From: Actinomyces marseillensis
GTDB taxonomy: Bacteria; Actinomycetota; Actinomycetes; Actinomycetales; Actinomycetaceae
Direction of reading: 5' to 3'
Assembly: GCF_900155605.1 (NCBI RefSeq)
Contig: NZ_LT707420.1
Span: 1,852,317 to 1,916,316 of the forward strand
DNA length: 64,000 nucleotides
Below the pieces are notes generated by a model. It did no database searches and was not told the origin of the DNA. It saw only the letters and a list, made by a program, of their open reading frames with translations. Below are positions 19,370 to 27,253 of the stretch, piece by piece. A program made the position numbers and the translations under genes. Position 1 is the stretch's first letter. Every line of letters starts with the position of its first letter.

Positions 19370-20107
19370 TTACTCCTCCGAATCCGTCAACACACGCTGG
19401 ACAAAACGCGGAAGAGCGGCGGGACGCTCACGACGCCCTCCCCTAGTGAAGAAGAACATGCGAATACGCCCCCACAAGGTCGTGCGCACGCTGGAAGGCC
19501 AACGGTGGGTAATGTACTCAACCGCGTCGGAAACCTCGAGGCGCCGCGTTGAGTTACCCACGCGAACCCACAGCTCCGGCGCACCCTTCCCCTTCGGGCC
19601 GAGGAGGTACACCGGCCTCGGGCTGGGAGGAACGGTCACGCGGCAGACTTCCTGAGCCTCGTAGCCCTCTTGGGGATCCGTGGCCGGAGCGAAGTCGATG
19701 CTTGGCAGCGCAGCCGCGTTAGTTCCGAGGCGTTGCCCCCACAGGTCACGAATCCACAGTTCAAAACGATCAGCGTCAGGACTCTTCAATGTCGCATAGT
19801 CCGGGCCTAAACCGATGAGCTTACCGTCATCATCAACACCGATAAGGAGCGTTCCTCCGCCGGAATTCATGAAGGCGGCGACAGTCTTGGCAATGACGGT
19901 CTCCATCGCATCATCCCGTTGCTGGGTACGCATATTCCAGCGTGCGCTGGACTTGAATTCGCGCGTATCGGATTCGCCTCGCGCGGCAACGTCAGCAATC
20001 GGATCAAGGCCGGGACGCGGGTGCAGATAAGCGACGATGAGAGCGCAGACAGTGACGACAAGGAGGGAAACCACGGCCGCGACAGCAATCATGGCCGGGC
20101 GCCACAT
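19370..20107 (-). CDS. Membrane-anchored AlbA_2 (Schlafen-like) domain protein
   Basis: A 245-residue protein with an N-terminal membrane helix (AMIAVAAVVSLLVVTVCALI) and a cytoplasmic AlbA_2 / divergent-AAA_4 domain: ESDTREFKSSARWN, then FMNSGGGTLLIGVDDDGKLIGLG and a strand pair ending LWVRVGNSTRRLEV. The family is widespread, often called putative DNA- or nucleotide-binding, without a firm function. The ATG at 20107 follows the stop of the preceding small membrane-protein gene by one base (TGA-T-ATG), so translation is probably coupled; a longer frame using a TTG at 20161 would overlap that gene. Membrane anchoring of this domain is unusual. Confidence 0.8.
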   Translation of the reverse strand: MWRPAMIAVAAVVSLLVVTVCALIVAYLHPRPGLDPIADVAARGESDTREFKSSARWNMRTQQRDDAMETVIAKTVAAFMNSGGGTLLIGVDDDGKLIGLGPDYATLKSPDADRFELWIRDLWGQRLGTNAAALPSIDFAPATDPQEGYEAQEVCRVTVPPSPRPVYLLGPKGKGAPELWVRVGNSTRRLEVSDAVEYITHRWPSSVRTTLWGRIRMFFFTRGGRRERPAALPRFVQRVLTDSEE

Positions 20108-20108
20108 A

Positions 20109-20348
20109 TCAGAGCTTGAGAAAATCCAGCCGGCAAAGAGCAAGTCCAGCCCACACACCAAGCATGCCGGTCAAGGTTGCCGAGGCAGTGGACATCGTCA
20201 TTCGCGAAGCAAGGAAACGGCGAACAATCATGCCAATGAGCCAGGCAAGCACGACAACTGCGACTTGAATCCCAACCCATCTGAGCAAATCAGGGTTTTG
20301 AGGAGTCGCCGAAAAGTTCGGCTGGCCTGTACTCATGTCAACGATCAT
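20109..20348 (-). CDS. Small membrane protein of unknown function
   Basis: A 79-residue protein with a polar N-terminus (STGQPNFSATPQNPDLLRW), one clear transmembrane helix (VGIQVAVVVLAWLIGMIV), a basic RRFLASR junction and a second hydrophobic stretch (TGMLGVWAGLALCRL). The ATG at 20348 has AAGGA about 8 nt upstream. It is immediately followed by the AlbA_2 gene, so the two probably form one unit. I do not recognise a family. Confidence 0.6.
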   Translation of the reverse strand: MIVDMSTGQPNFSATPQNPDLLRWVGIQVAVVVLAWLIGMIVRRFLASRMTMSTASATLTGMLGVWAGLALCRLDFLKL

Positions 20349-20464
20349 TCGGCTTTCCTTAGCTATTTTCGCCTGCACCTCGCGGCGATAGAAGGAGTGT
20401 CATCGAGGTTTAACGGTACCCAGTCGCCCGCGAAAAAGCGCAGCGGTATCCACAGAATTTTCCC

Positions 20465-21070
20465 TTAAGCAAGAAACCCGAACACCGCTCCCCAACCAAC
20501 GAGGAGGTTGGCAAGGGAATGCATCATCCAACTGGGAAGAATGGAACCGCCTGCCGCCTCTTCGTTCACCCAGCCCATAATCCAGCCACTGACCGCAGTC
20601 AGCACTCCCACGCCAATAAGTGGGAGCAGGGTGAACGCTGAGGAAAGCAGAACCACATGTACAAGGCCGAAGACCACGGCCTGCACAGTGTTTCCAACTC
20701 TGAATCCGAACTTCTCGCTCAGCTTCTTTCCAAGGAACCCTCGAAAGAGAATCTCTTCCGATAGGCCGGTTTGAATGAAGGCGTAGAAGAGGACCGCTAT
20801 CGCTCCATAGATCCCGCTGCCTGCGAAGCGTGAGGAGGCGGTCTCGCCAGCAGCCGAGGAAAGAAGCGCGACTGAAAGCACGGCAACAACAGCCCAGACC
20901 ATGAGCGCGAGCACAAGACGCTGACGCTTTGCTTTCCACTCGGGGACGACGAGGCCAATCCACGTTGCGAACTCAACGCGCCTGCGCGTTGCAACAGCCC
21001 ACCATGCAACCGGAAGAACAAGGGCAAGTGCGAGCTGAACAAAAGACGAGATAACAGTCGTGAATACCAT
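20465..21070 (-). CDS. CPBP-family (Abi/CAAX-like) intramembrane protease
   Basis: A 201-residue polytopic membrane protein of the CPBP family. It has motif 1 SEEILFRGFL (the Glu-Glu and Arg of the active site), motif 2 VFGLVHV (metal-ligand His) and motif 3 PSWMMHSLAN (second His). About six hydrophobic segments are visible. The ATG at 21070 has GGAGG 5 nt upstream. Members act in prenyl-protein processing, bacteriocin self-immunity or protein secretion; none can be chosen here. It follows the ABC-2 permease gene by about 60 bp on the same strand, so it may be the last gene of the GntR-ABC operon. Confidence 0.87.
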   Translation of the reverse strand: MVFTTVISSFVQLALALVLPVAWWAVATRRRVEFATWIGLVVPEWKAKRQRLVLALMVWAVVAVLSVALLSSAAGETASSRFAGSGIYGAIAVLFYAFIQTGLSEEILFRGFLGKKLSEKFGFRVGNTVQAVVFGLVHVVLLSSAFTLLPLIGVGVLTAVSGWIMGWVNEEAAGGSILPSWMMHSLANLLVGWGAVFGFLA

Positions 21071-21128
21071 CGCAGCCTCCAACAATCGCGCGCAGTCTGC
21101 TTTCAAGGATACAGAGCGCACGATTAGC

Positions 21129-21941
21129 TCATCGCAAAGACGTGTGCCTTTCAATTGAGCGCGAGGCCCACACTGCTAGGAATAGTGCAAAGAGAGGGAC
21201 CAAAATGCATGCGCCCATTCCCCAAACATTGGGATACCCTTCAGTTCCCAAAGTCGCGCGATATGACGTCCACATAACCTCGGTACTGAAATGGCCGTCG
21301 AGAGTCATTGAGAAGGGCATGAAGAAGGTTCCAATTCCGCTCAAAACCTGGTCAACGATGTAGAGCAGGACCAATCCGATAGCCACCGCACCGAAGCCCA
21401 TGTGGTTGAAGCGCCCTTCGGCCGCAATACTCATGACCGCACAGACCTGAAGAATCAGCGCAATACACGAAACGATCCAGGTAATAAACAAAACCACAAG
21501 TGCCAGAGTCGAAAAAGTCGCAAATAGCGAACGTGGGCCAGCAGTGTAGTCGGCGAGGGTGATGCCCTGACTCCATGCCGCCGCCCACGCAACTGCAATG
21601 CCTCCGCCGATGGCTAAGGCAAGCGCGATGAGGAATTCGATGATCATTCGGCTGACCTTTGCCCAGTAGATCACGGCGCCTGACACGGGCAGAGTCATGG
21701 TGAAGTACCCCTGTTGTCCGTACAGAGTCTTCCAGTAGTCACTCATTCCACTGATCGCTGCACCCACAGGAATCGCTACGCACATCAGGTAACCAAACAT
21801 GGTCATTGTCCCGCTCAGTCCCGGGACTCCACTTGCAACGACACCGACCGTCACGCCAAGGATCGCAAGCACAGTCCCCATTTCACGAAGATCAGCACGC
21901 AGGCGACTACCGATTTCATAAGACAGCATTTTCCCGAACAT
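21129..21941 (-). CDS. ABC-2 type membrane permease subunit
   Basis: A 270-residue integral membrane protein with about six hydrophobic helices (for example MGTVLAILGVTVGVVASGV, MFGYLMCVAIPVGAAI, FATFSTLALVVLFITWIV). It has no ATPase motif and would be the membrane partner of the ATPase encoded just upstream, whose stop codon it overlaps (TGATG). The KTLYGQQGYFTMTLPVSG segment is typical of ABC-2 proteins in YtrA-regulated operons of Gram-positive bacteria, which are tied to cell-envelope stress. The exported substrate is unknown. Confidence 0.85.
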   Translation of the reverse strand: MFGKMLSYEIGSRLRADLREMGTVLAILGVTVGVVASGVPGLSGTMTMFGYLMCVAIPVGAAISGMSDYWKTLYGQQGYFTMTLPVSGAVIYWAKVSRMIIEFLIALALAIGGGIAVAWAAAWSQGITLADYTAGPRSLFATFSTLALVVLFITWIVSCIALILQVCAVMSIAAEGRFNHMGFGAVAIGLVLLYIVDQVLSGIGTFFMPFSMTLDGHFSTEVMWTSYRATLGTEGYPNVWGMGACILVPLFALFLAVWASRSIERHTSLR

Positions 21942-22669
21942 CAGCGGTATTCCTTCCTGAAAATCGCATCTAAAGAGTCCCCTCGCGTTGCACGCAGATC
22001 ATCCGCATCTCCTTGAAGAAGAACCTGTCCCTCTTTCATGAAGAGCGCATAGTCAACGAAATGTTCGATATCCGAAATCAGGTGGGTTGACATGATGAGC
22101 AGCGACTCGGGATCAAACTCACGCAAAATCCCCTCGAGGATAATGTCGCGAGTTGCCGGATCTACCCCACTAATCGGCTCGTCCAACAAGAAAACCTTCG
22201 CTTTGCGCGCCATGATCAGGCTGATTTGAAGCTTCTCCCCCATTCCCTTACTCATCTCACTGAGCGGACGATTCTCGGGGAGTTTAAAGAAATCAACCAT
22301 GGTTCGCGCTCTTTCCGGTTCAAAATCAGCAAAGAAACGCGAGTAGATGTTAATCGCACGCTCCACGGTCCATTCGCCGTTAAGGAATGCTGCTGAAGGC
22401 AAGTACGAAACAATAGATTTTGTACCGATTCCGGGTTTATGCCCGTCGATACTCACCTGCCCTTGATAATCATTCAATACGCCTGCAAGGATTTTCAGAA
22501 GCGTGGTCTTCCCACATCCGTTGGGACCCATCAGACCGACGATGTGCCCGGCATCCAGTGACAGCGAGTAGTCCCGTAGAGCCGGCGTTTTCCGGTAATG
22601 CTTCGTGAGGTGGTCCACGTGGACGAGGCCGTGCCCCGCACACCTTGACCGCTCAGTTTGTGTGGTCAT
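21941..22669 (-). CDS. ABC transporter ATP-binding protein (YtrB-like)
   Basis: A 242-residue ATPase subunit. It has Walker A MGPNGCGKTTLL, a signature region written MSKGMGEKLQIS (variant of LSGGQ), Walker B KVFLLDEPISGVDP and the switch His (LIMSTHLISDI). The ATG at 22669 has AAGGAGG 7 nt upstream. It overlaps the stop-proximal region of neither neighbour, but starts 16 bp after the GntR regulator gene and overlaps the permease start by one base, so all are one operon. Function: export or lipid/peptide handling with the ABC-2 permease. Confidence 0.92.
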   Translation of the reverse strand: MTTQTERSRCAGHGLVHVDHLTKHYRKTPALRDYSLSLDAGHIVGLMGPNGCGKTTLLKILAGVLNDYQGQVSIDGHKPGIGTKSIVSYLPSAAFLNGEWTVERAINIYSRFFADFEPERARTMVDFFKLPENRPLSEMSKGMGEKLQISLIMARKAKVFLLDEPISGVDPATRDIILEGILREFDPESLLIMSTHLISDIEHFVDYALFMKEGQVLLQGDADDLRATRGDSLDAIFRKEYR

Positions 22670-22685
22670 GAGTATGCCTCCTTGG

Positions 22686-23051
22686 CTACTTCTCCGTGAC
22701 ATCCCAACGTTGATCGATCAGAGACCGGGCACCTTCCAGATCGATTCCCAGTGAACGACATGCACGAATGTAGGCGTCTACCGCGAAATGCGCGTCGTTC
22801 TTCCGCAGAGCATGCAGAGCGCACTCATCGGTTGCGACAAAGCGTCCTGCGGTCCGCTTCGGGACCGTCAGCCCTTCTTCGTCAAGTGCACTCAGGGCTC
22901 GCTGAACGGTATTGGGATTGGTGCCTGCCTCGATCGCGAGATCACGCACGGAGGGGATCTTTTCGCCTGGTTTCCACGTACCGTCGGTAATACGACCGCG
23001 GAACGAATCAGCTAATTGGATCCAGATTGGACGGGTGTCATCGATGCGCAT
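22686..23051 (-). CDS. GntR-family regulator, YtrA subfamily
   Basis: A 121-residue repressor with an N-terminal winged-helix domain (PIWIQLADSFRGRITDGTW, PGEKIPSVRDLAIEAGTNPN, TVQRALSALDEEGL) and only a short helical C-terminal dimerisation segment, which defines the YtrA subfamily. The ATG at 23051 has AGGAGG 8 nt upstream. It is the first gene of an operon with ABC transporter genes. The region just upstream carries two inverted repeats that overlap a TTGACA box, consistent with autorepression. Confidence 0.92.
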   Translation of the reverse strand: MRIDDTRPIWIQLADSFRGRITDGTWKPGEKIPSVRDLAIEAGTNPNTVQRALSALDEEGLTVPKRTAGRFVATDECALHALRKNDAHFAVDAYIRACRSLGIDLEGARSLIDQRWDVTEK

Positions 23052-23072
23052 CGATGTATCCCTCCTGTCTAT

Positions 23073-23131
23073 CTGTATTAATACACTAATACAGTGCCAC
23101 ACTATCGAAACTGTGTCAACACAGTAATACA
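23073..23131 (-). promoter_or_regulatory. Likely operator/promoter of the GntR-ABC operon
   Basis: Two inverted repeats stand 20-80 bp before the GntR start. The first, 23073-23094, has perfect 8-bp arms CTGTATTA/TAATACAG with a 6-bp spacer and also contains the palindrome TGTATTAATACA. The second, 23111-23124, is CTGTGT-CA-ACACAG, followed by another AATACAG half-site. A minus-strand TTGACA (23114-23119) lies inside the second repeat. The shared CTGT-type half-sites fit a YtrA-type repressor that controls its own operon. Confidence 0.65.
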
Positions 23132-23156
23132 GTTTGGTCGGAAACGGAGGACAACA

Positions 23157-23189
23157 AACACCCCGTTGGGAAAATCCCAACGGGGTGTT
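23157..23189 (-). terminator. Terminator of glgP
   Basis: Perfect 15-bp stem (23157-23171 with 23175-23189) and a 3-nt loop lie 50 bp after the glgP stop; the stem itself ends in TGTTT on the minus strand. Confidence 0.9.
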
Positions 23190-23238
23190 ACGGCATTAAG
23201 CCACGCATTCAGCCTCTAACAGGCCGCCTATGCCACAT

Positions 23239-25605
23239 TCACGCAATCGGCTCGGCGCTGATGTGCCAAACCTCGCGAGCGTAATCACTGATCGTGCGGT
23301 CAGAAGAGAAACGACCGGAACGCGTGATATTGACCCAAGCCTTGCGTGCCCAAGCCTCTTGGTCACGGTAATCCTGTGCCATACGGTCCTTTGTTTCACG
23401 GTAGGAAGCGAAGTCGCCCAAGACGTAGTAGACGTCAGCAGGCTCATATCCCGATTCCAGAAGCGACCAACGCAGATCATGGAACCAACCGGAGTTGGAA
23501 TCATTCAAGGTTCCATCGGTCAAAGCATCGATCACGCGCTTCAAGCCAGGCACGTTCTCGTAGTGCCAGCGAGGATCGTAGTGGCGACGAAGCTCGGGAA
23601 GCTCATCATCGGTTGCACCGAAAATGTATGCGTTCTCTTCTCCCACGGCCTCGAGAATTTCAACGTTCGCACCGTCCAAGGTTCCCAATGTCAGCGCGCC
23701 GTTCATCATGAACTTCATGTTGGACGTGCCCGAGGCTTCCTTACCGGCCATCGAGATCTGCTCGGAAACATCCGCGGCAGGAATGATGTGCTCGGCCGGC
23801 GAGACATTGTAGTTATGGACGAAGACGACCTTGATGCGGCCATTGATGTCCGGATCGTTATTGACCAGGTCAGCGATGGTGTTAATCAGCTTGATAATCG
23901 CCTTCGCACGAATGTAGCCGGGGGCGGCCTTCGCACCGAAAATAAACACGCGCTTAGGAACATCCAGCGCAGGATTGTCCTTAATGCGGAAGTACAAATC
24001 CAGCACGTAGAAGGCATTGAGCAGCTGACGCTTGTACTCGTGCAGACGCTTGATCTGAACATCGAAGATTGCATCGGGATCAATCTCGACACCCTCACGA
24101 GCCTTCACCCACGCGGCAAAATCAACCTTGTTCTGGTGCTTGATCTGAGACAAGCGCGCGTACAGGTCAGAATTTCCAGCATCAGTAAACTTCGCAAGCT
24201 CGTCAAGATCGGTCACCCAGCGATCCGATCCGGTGACCTCGTCAAGGAGAGCCGCCAAGCGCGGGTTGCACTGCTTGAGCCAACGACGTGGAGTTACGCC
24301 ATTGGTCTTGTTATTAAAGCGCTCGGGCCAAATCGCGTACCACTCTTTCAGCGTCTCGCGCTTGATGATTTCAGTGTGCAGCGCGGCCACGCCGTTGATC
24401 GAGTACGAGGCGTAGCAGGCAATCCACGCCATACGGACAGTGTTACCCGAGACGGGAGCCATGTAATCGATGGTTGCACCATCAACGCCGCGCTCGGACA
24501 TGTCCAGGCGGAAACGACGATCGATCTCTCGAACGATTTCAGAAATACGGGGGAAGAGACGATCAAAGATGTGAATGTCCCAGGTCTCCAGAGCCTCAGC
24601 CAAGACCGTGTGGTTCGTGTACGCGAAAGTATGTGAGACAACTTCCCATGCTTCTTCCCAGCCGAGGCCGTGCTCATCCATGAGGATGCGCATGAGTTCC
24701 GGGATAGCCAAAACCGGGTGCGTGTCATTGAGCTGAACGGCATTGAACTGCGCAAAGCCGCGCAGATCATCGCCGTGTTCTGCGACGTAGTTATCAACGA
24801 TTGCCTGCAGAGAAGCCGAGCAGAAGAAGTACTGCTGGCGCACGCGCAGAACCTTACCTTCGAAGGTCGTATCGTTGGGGTACAGCACGCGGGAAATATC
24901 CATGGTGCGTTCGCGATCAACGATCGCGTCGGTAAAGCGCTGAGAGTTGAAGGCATCGTAGTCGAAGTCCTCCATGGGCTCAGCCTTCCACAGGCGCAGC
25001 GTATTGACGTTCTTCGTGCCGTAGCCGGTAATCGGCATGTCATAAGGAACGGCGCGGACAGTCAGATCCGCGTAGCGAACAATGCGCTGTTCTTCCTCGC
25101 GGCGAATGACGAAGGGGTAACCCTCTTCCATCCAGGGATCGGGATGCTCAGTCTGGAAGCCATTATCGAAAAGCTGCTTGAACAGACCGTAGCGGTACAA
25201 AATACCGTAGCCAGCAACCGGCAGATCCAAGGTTGCGCACGAATCCAGGAAACACGCAGCCAGTCGACCAAGGCCACCGTTACCCAGTGCTGCATCGGGC
25301 TCTTCTTCCAAGACCACGGACAGGTCCTTGCCCAGCGCTGCCAAGGCCTCGCGGGCCTCGTCAACCATTCCAAGGTTGGAAAGATTATTTAAGAGCGCCC
25401 GCCCCATCAGGAATTCTGCTGAAAAGTAGTGTTCCATGCGCCCCACTGCGTAGGTGCGCTCTGTTGCATGCCAGCGATCAGCGATACGATCGATGATCGC
25501 CGCAGATAGCCCCTGCCATGCTTCCATCTCGGTTGAGACGCGTTCAGGGCGTCCAGAGACCGCTCGAACCTGCGACTTTAGCTGTTCCTCTAGGGACCGG
25601 CTCAT
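23239..25605 (-). CDS. glgP: Glycogen/alpha-glucan phosphorylase
   Basis: Cytoplasmic PLP enzyme that releases glucose-1-phosphate from glycogen or maltodextrin. The 788-residue protein matches the GT35 family length (about 800). Landmarks are HYFSAEFLMGRALLNNLSNL, the glycine-rich ALGNGGLGRLAACFLDSCAT, HPDPWMEEGYPF, ARWLKQ-like RRWLKQCNPRLA, and the PLP-lysine region EASGTSNMKFMMNGALT. The ATG has AAGGAGA 9 nt upstream. It is a single-gene transcription unit with a strong terminator and a 32-bp palindrome immediately before the ribosome-binding site. A cytoplasmic alpha-amylase elsewhere in the window could act on the same polymer. Confidence 0.97.
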   Translation of the reverse strand: MSRSLEEQLKSQVRAVSGRPERVSTEMEAWQGLSAAIIDRIADRWHATERTYAVGRMEHYFSAEFLMGRALLNNLSNLGMVDEAREALAALGKDLSVVLEEEPDAALGNGGLGRLAACFLDSCATLDLPVAGYGILYRYGLFKQLFDNGFQTEHPDPWMEEGYPFVIRREEEQRIVRYADLTVRAVPYDMPITGYGTKNVNTLRLWKAEPMEDFDYDAFNSQRFTDAIVDRERTMDISRVLYPNDTTFEGKVLRVRQQYFFCSASLQAIVDNYVAEHGDDLRGFAQFNAVQLNDTHPVLAIPELMRILMDEHGLGWEEAWEVVSHTFAYTNHTVLAEALETWDIHIFDRLFPRISEIVREIDRRFRLDMSERGVDGATIDYMAPVSGNTVRMAWIACYASYSINGVAALHTEIIKRETLKEWYAIWPERFNNKTNGVTPRRWLKQCNPRLAALLDEVTGSDRWVTDLDELAKFTDAGNSDLYARLSQIKHQNKVDFAAWVKAREGVEIDPDAIFDVQIKRLHEYKRQLLNAFYVLDLYFRIKDNPALDVPKRVFIFGAKAAPGYIRAKAIIKLINTIADLVNNDPDINGRIKVVFVHNYNVSPAEHIIPAADVSEQISMAGKEASGTSNMKFMMNGALTLGTLDGANVEILEAVGEENAYIFGATDDELPELRRHYDPRWHYENVPGLKRVIDALTDGTLNDSNSGWFHDLRWSLLESGYEPADVYYVLGDFASYRETKDRMAQDYRDQEAWARKAWVNITRSGRFSSDRTISDYAREVWHISAEPIA

Positions 25606-25622
25606 AAAATCTCTCCTTGCGA

Positions 25623-25654
25623 TTGACTCAGTACTACCGGTAGCACTGAGTCAA
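25623..25654. promoter_or_regulatory. 32-bp palindrome upstream of glgP
   Basis: TTGACTCAGTACTACC (25623-25638) is mirrored by its complement in 25639-25654 with one mismatched pair. The centre is ACCGGT. It lies 18-49 bp before the glgP start codon, outside any gene, and has no T-run. Its size, symmetry and central CG fit a LacI-family operator that would link glgP to sugar supply, though a second regulator type cannot be excluded. Confidence 0.6.
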
Positions 25655-25715
25655 GCCTACTGCAGGCCTTCGCGTGGTAGCGAGATCAAAGTCCTCTGGT
25701 GAGTGTCAACCGACC

Positions 25716-26354
25716 CTACTTGACAATCCCAGCATTCTTAATGAAGTCGAAGACTCCACCCATAACCAGTTCGGTTGCGATTGCGGCAAGAAGCACACCG
25801 GAGATCTTGGTCAACAAGAGGATTCCACCGGTTCTCAGAAGACGAGAAAGCTCAAGGGAGAAGCGCATCGATGCCCAGATGACGACGTGGGTGGCAACCA
25901 CTGCCAGAACCACAGCAACAATGGATCCCGTCGTATGTGCCTGAGCCATGGACACCATGACGGCGACGATCGCACCGGGGCCAGCAAGCAGAGGAATGCC
26001 TAGGGGAACAAGAGCCACGTTCACAGCGTCATCGCCAGTGTCCGGCTGGTCCATATCGCTCGAGGTCAACAGTTCCATTGCGACCAAGAAGAGGAGCACA
26101 CCTCCGGAGAGTTTCAAGGACTCCATCGAGATCTGCAGAGCTCGAAGAATCTGCTGCCCCAAGAAAGCAAAAGCCAAAATCACGCCGAAAGACACCAGGG
26201 ATGCCTGGATAGCTGCCTTACGCTGCGCTTTAGGGGAGAACTTTGACGTCAATGCCAAGAACACGGGCATCAAGCCCATCGGGTCCAAAATGACAATCAG
26301 GGTCGCAAAAGTCGTCAGCAGTACCGTAACGTCCACAACAGAGCCAATATTCAT
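25716..26354 (-). CDS. MarC-family membrane protein
   Basis: A 212-residue integral membrane protein of the MarC (UPF0056) family with about six helices. Typical stretches are TTFATLIVILDPMGLMPVFL near the start, AFLGQQILRALQISMESL, and the conserved VPLGIPLLAGPGAIVAVM motif. The function of the family is not established; an earlier link to multiple antibiotic resistance in E. coli was not upheld. It overlaps the upstream PHP gene by 4 bp (ATGA), so the pair is coupled. Confidence 0.92.
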   Translation of the reverse strand: MNIGSVVDVTVLLTTFATLIVILDPMGLMPVFLALTSKFSPKAQRKAAIQASLVSFGVILAFAFLGQQILRALQISMESLKLSGGVLLFLVAMELLTSSDMDQPDTGDDAVNVALVPLGIPLLAGPGAIVAVMVSMAQAHTTGSIVAVVLAVVATHVVIWASMRFSLELSRLLRTGGILLLTKISGVLLAAIATELVMGGVFDFIKNAGIVK

Positions 26355-27196
26355 GGGCGCAATACCTCTAAAAACGCTTCCTCTTCGAGTTTGTTCAGAA
26401 CCGACTGATCCGTAAGGTTTTCTCCTAGCCGATTCGGTTTGCCTCGCCCATGGTAGTCAGATGAGCCGAAGACTTCCAGCTTCAAACGACGGGCAATTCT
26501 ATCGACATCTGCACGATCCTCATCCCCGTGATCCCGGTGATCACGTTCAATACCGAACAGGCCCGCTTCTTTCATCATGTTAATGACTTCTTCGGGCAAG
26601 AGTCGCTGGCGCGCCCGGGCTCGAGGATGAGCCAAAACCGGAACGCCTCCAGCAGCGCGCACCAGTTCAACCGCGTCAACCGGATCGGGAGCCCAATGCA
26701 TGACGAAATAGGGGCTGGAAGGATGCAGGGCCTTGACAAAAACTGCACTGCGATCGGGGAAAGCACCGATCGCAACAAGGGCATCAGCAATGTGTGGACG
26801 TCCAACCGGCCCCCCATCCGGCGCCAAAGCCTGAACTTGTTCCCAGGTAATCGGGTAGTCTTTCGAAATTCTCTCGACCATTCTTTGCGCGCGTGTCAGG
26901 CGCGACTCAGTGGCGCGGCGCTGGACGGCAAGTAAGGCCTCGTTCGTAGGATCGGGAAGGTAGCCCAAGAGGTGGACGGTGATTCCCTCGCGCGCACACG
27001 ACAATTCGACGCCTCGAACCAACGCAACCCCAGTGGACTCAACGCAAGCAGCGGCCTCGTCCCAGCCCGCGTAGGTATCGTGATCGGTCAGACCGACAAC
27101 GTCCAATCTCGCCTCGCGGGCCTTGTGCATCAGTTCTTCCGGACTATCGGTTCCATCCGAATATGCACTATGCGTGTGAAGATCGATCCTGCTCAT
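26351..27196 (-). CDS. PHP-domain metal-dependent phosphoesterase
   Basis: A 281-residue PHP hydrolase of the kind active on nucleoside 3',5'-bisphosphate or 5'-phosphorylated oligonucleotides (RNase AM/YciV-like); the substrate is inferred from family only. The metal-binding motifs are DLHTHSAYSDG, GLTDHDTYAGWDEA, the E in VELSCAREGITVHLLGY, HPRA and the C-terminal GSSDYHG. The start at 27196 (MSRIDLHTHS) has no ribosome-binding site, but TATCCT sits 6 nt upstream, fitting a leaderless transcript. It is divergent from the aminopeptidase P gene and overlaps marC downstream. Confidence 0.9.
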   Translation of the reverse strand: MSRIDLHTHSAYSDGTDSPEELMHKAREARLDVVGLTDHDTYAGWDEAAACVESTGVALVRGVELSCAREGITVHLLGYLPDPTNEALLAVQRRATESRLTRAQRMVERISKDYPITWEQVQALAPDGGPVGRPHIADALVAIGAFPDRSAVFVKALHPSSPYFVMHWAPDPVDAVELVRAAGGVPVLAHPRARARQRLLPEEVINMMKEAGLFGIERDHRDHGDEDRADVDRIARRLKLEVFGSSDYHGRGKPNRLGENLTDQSVLNKLEEEAFLEVLRP

Positions 27197-27253
27197 GCTT
27201 TTAGGATACGGTCCCCCTAGCACGTCCCGCTGTGAAAGTGAGACCATGGCACC

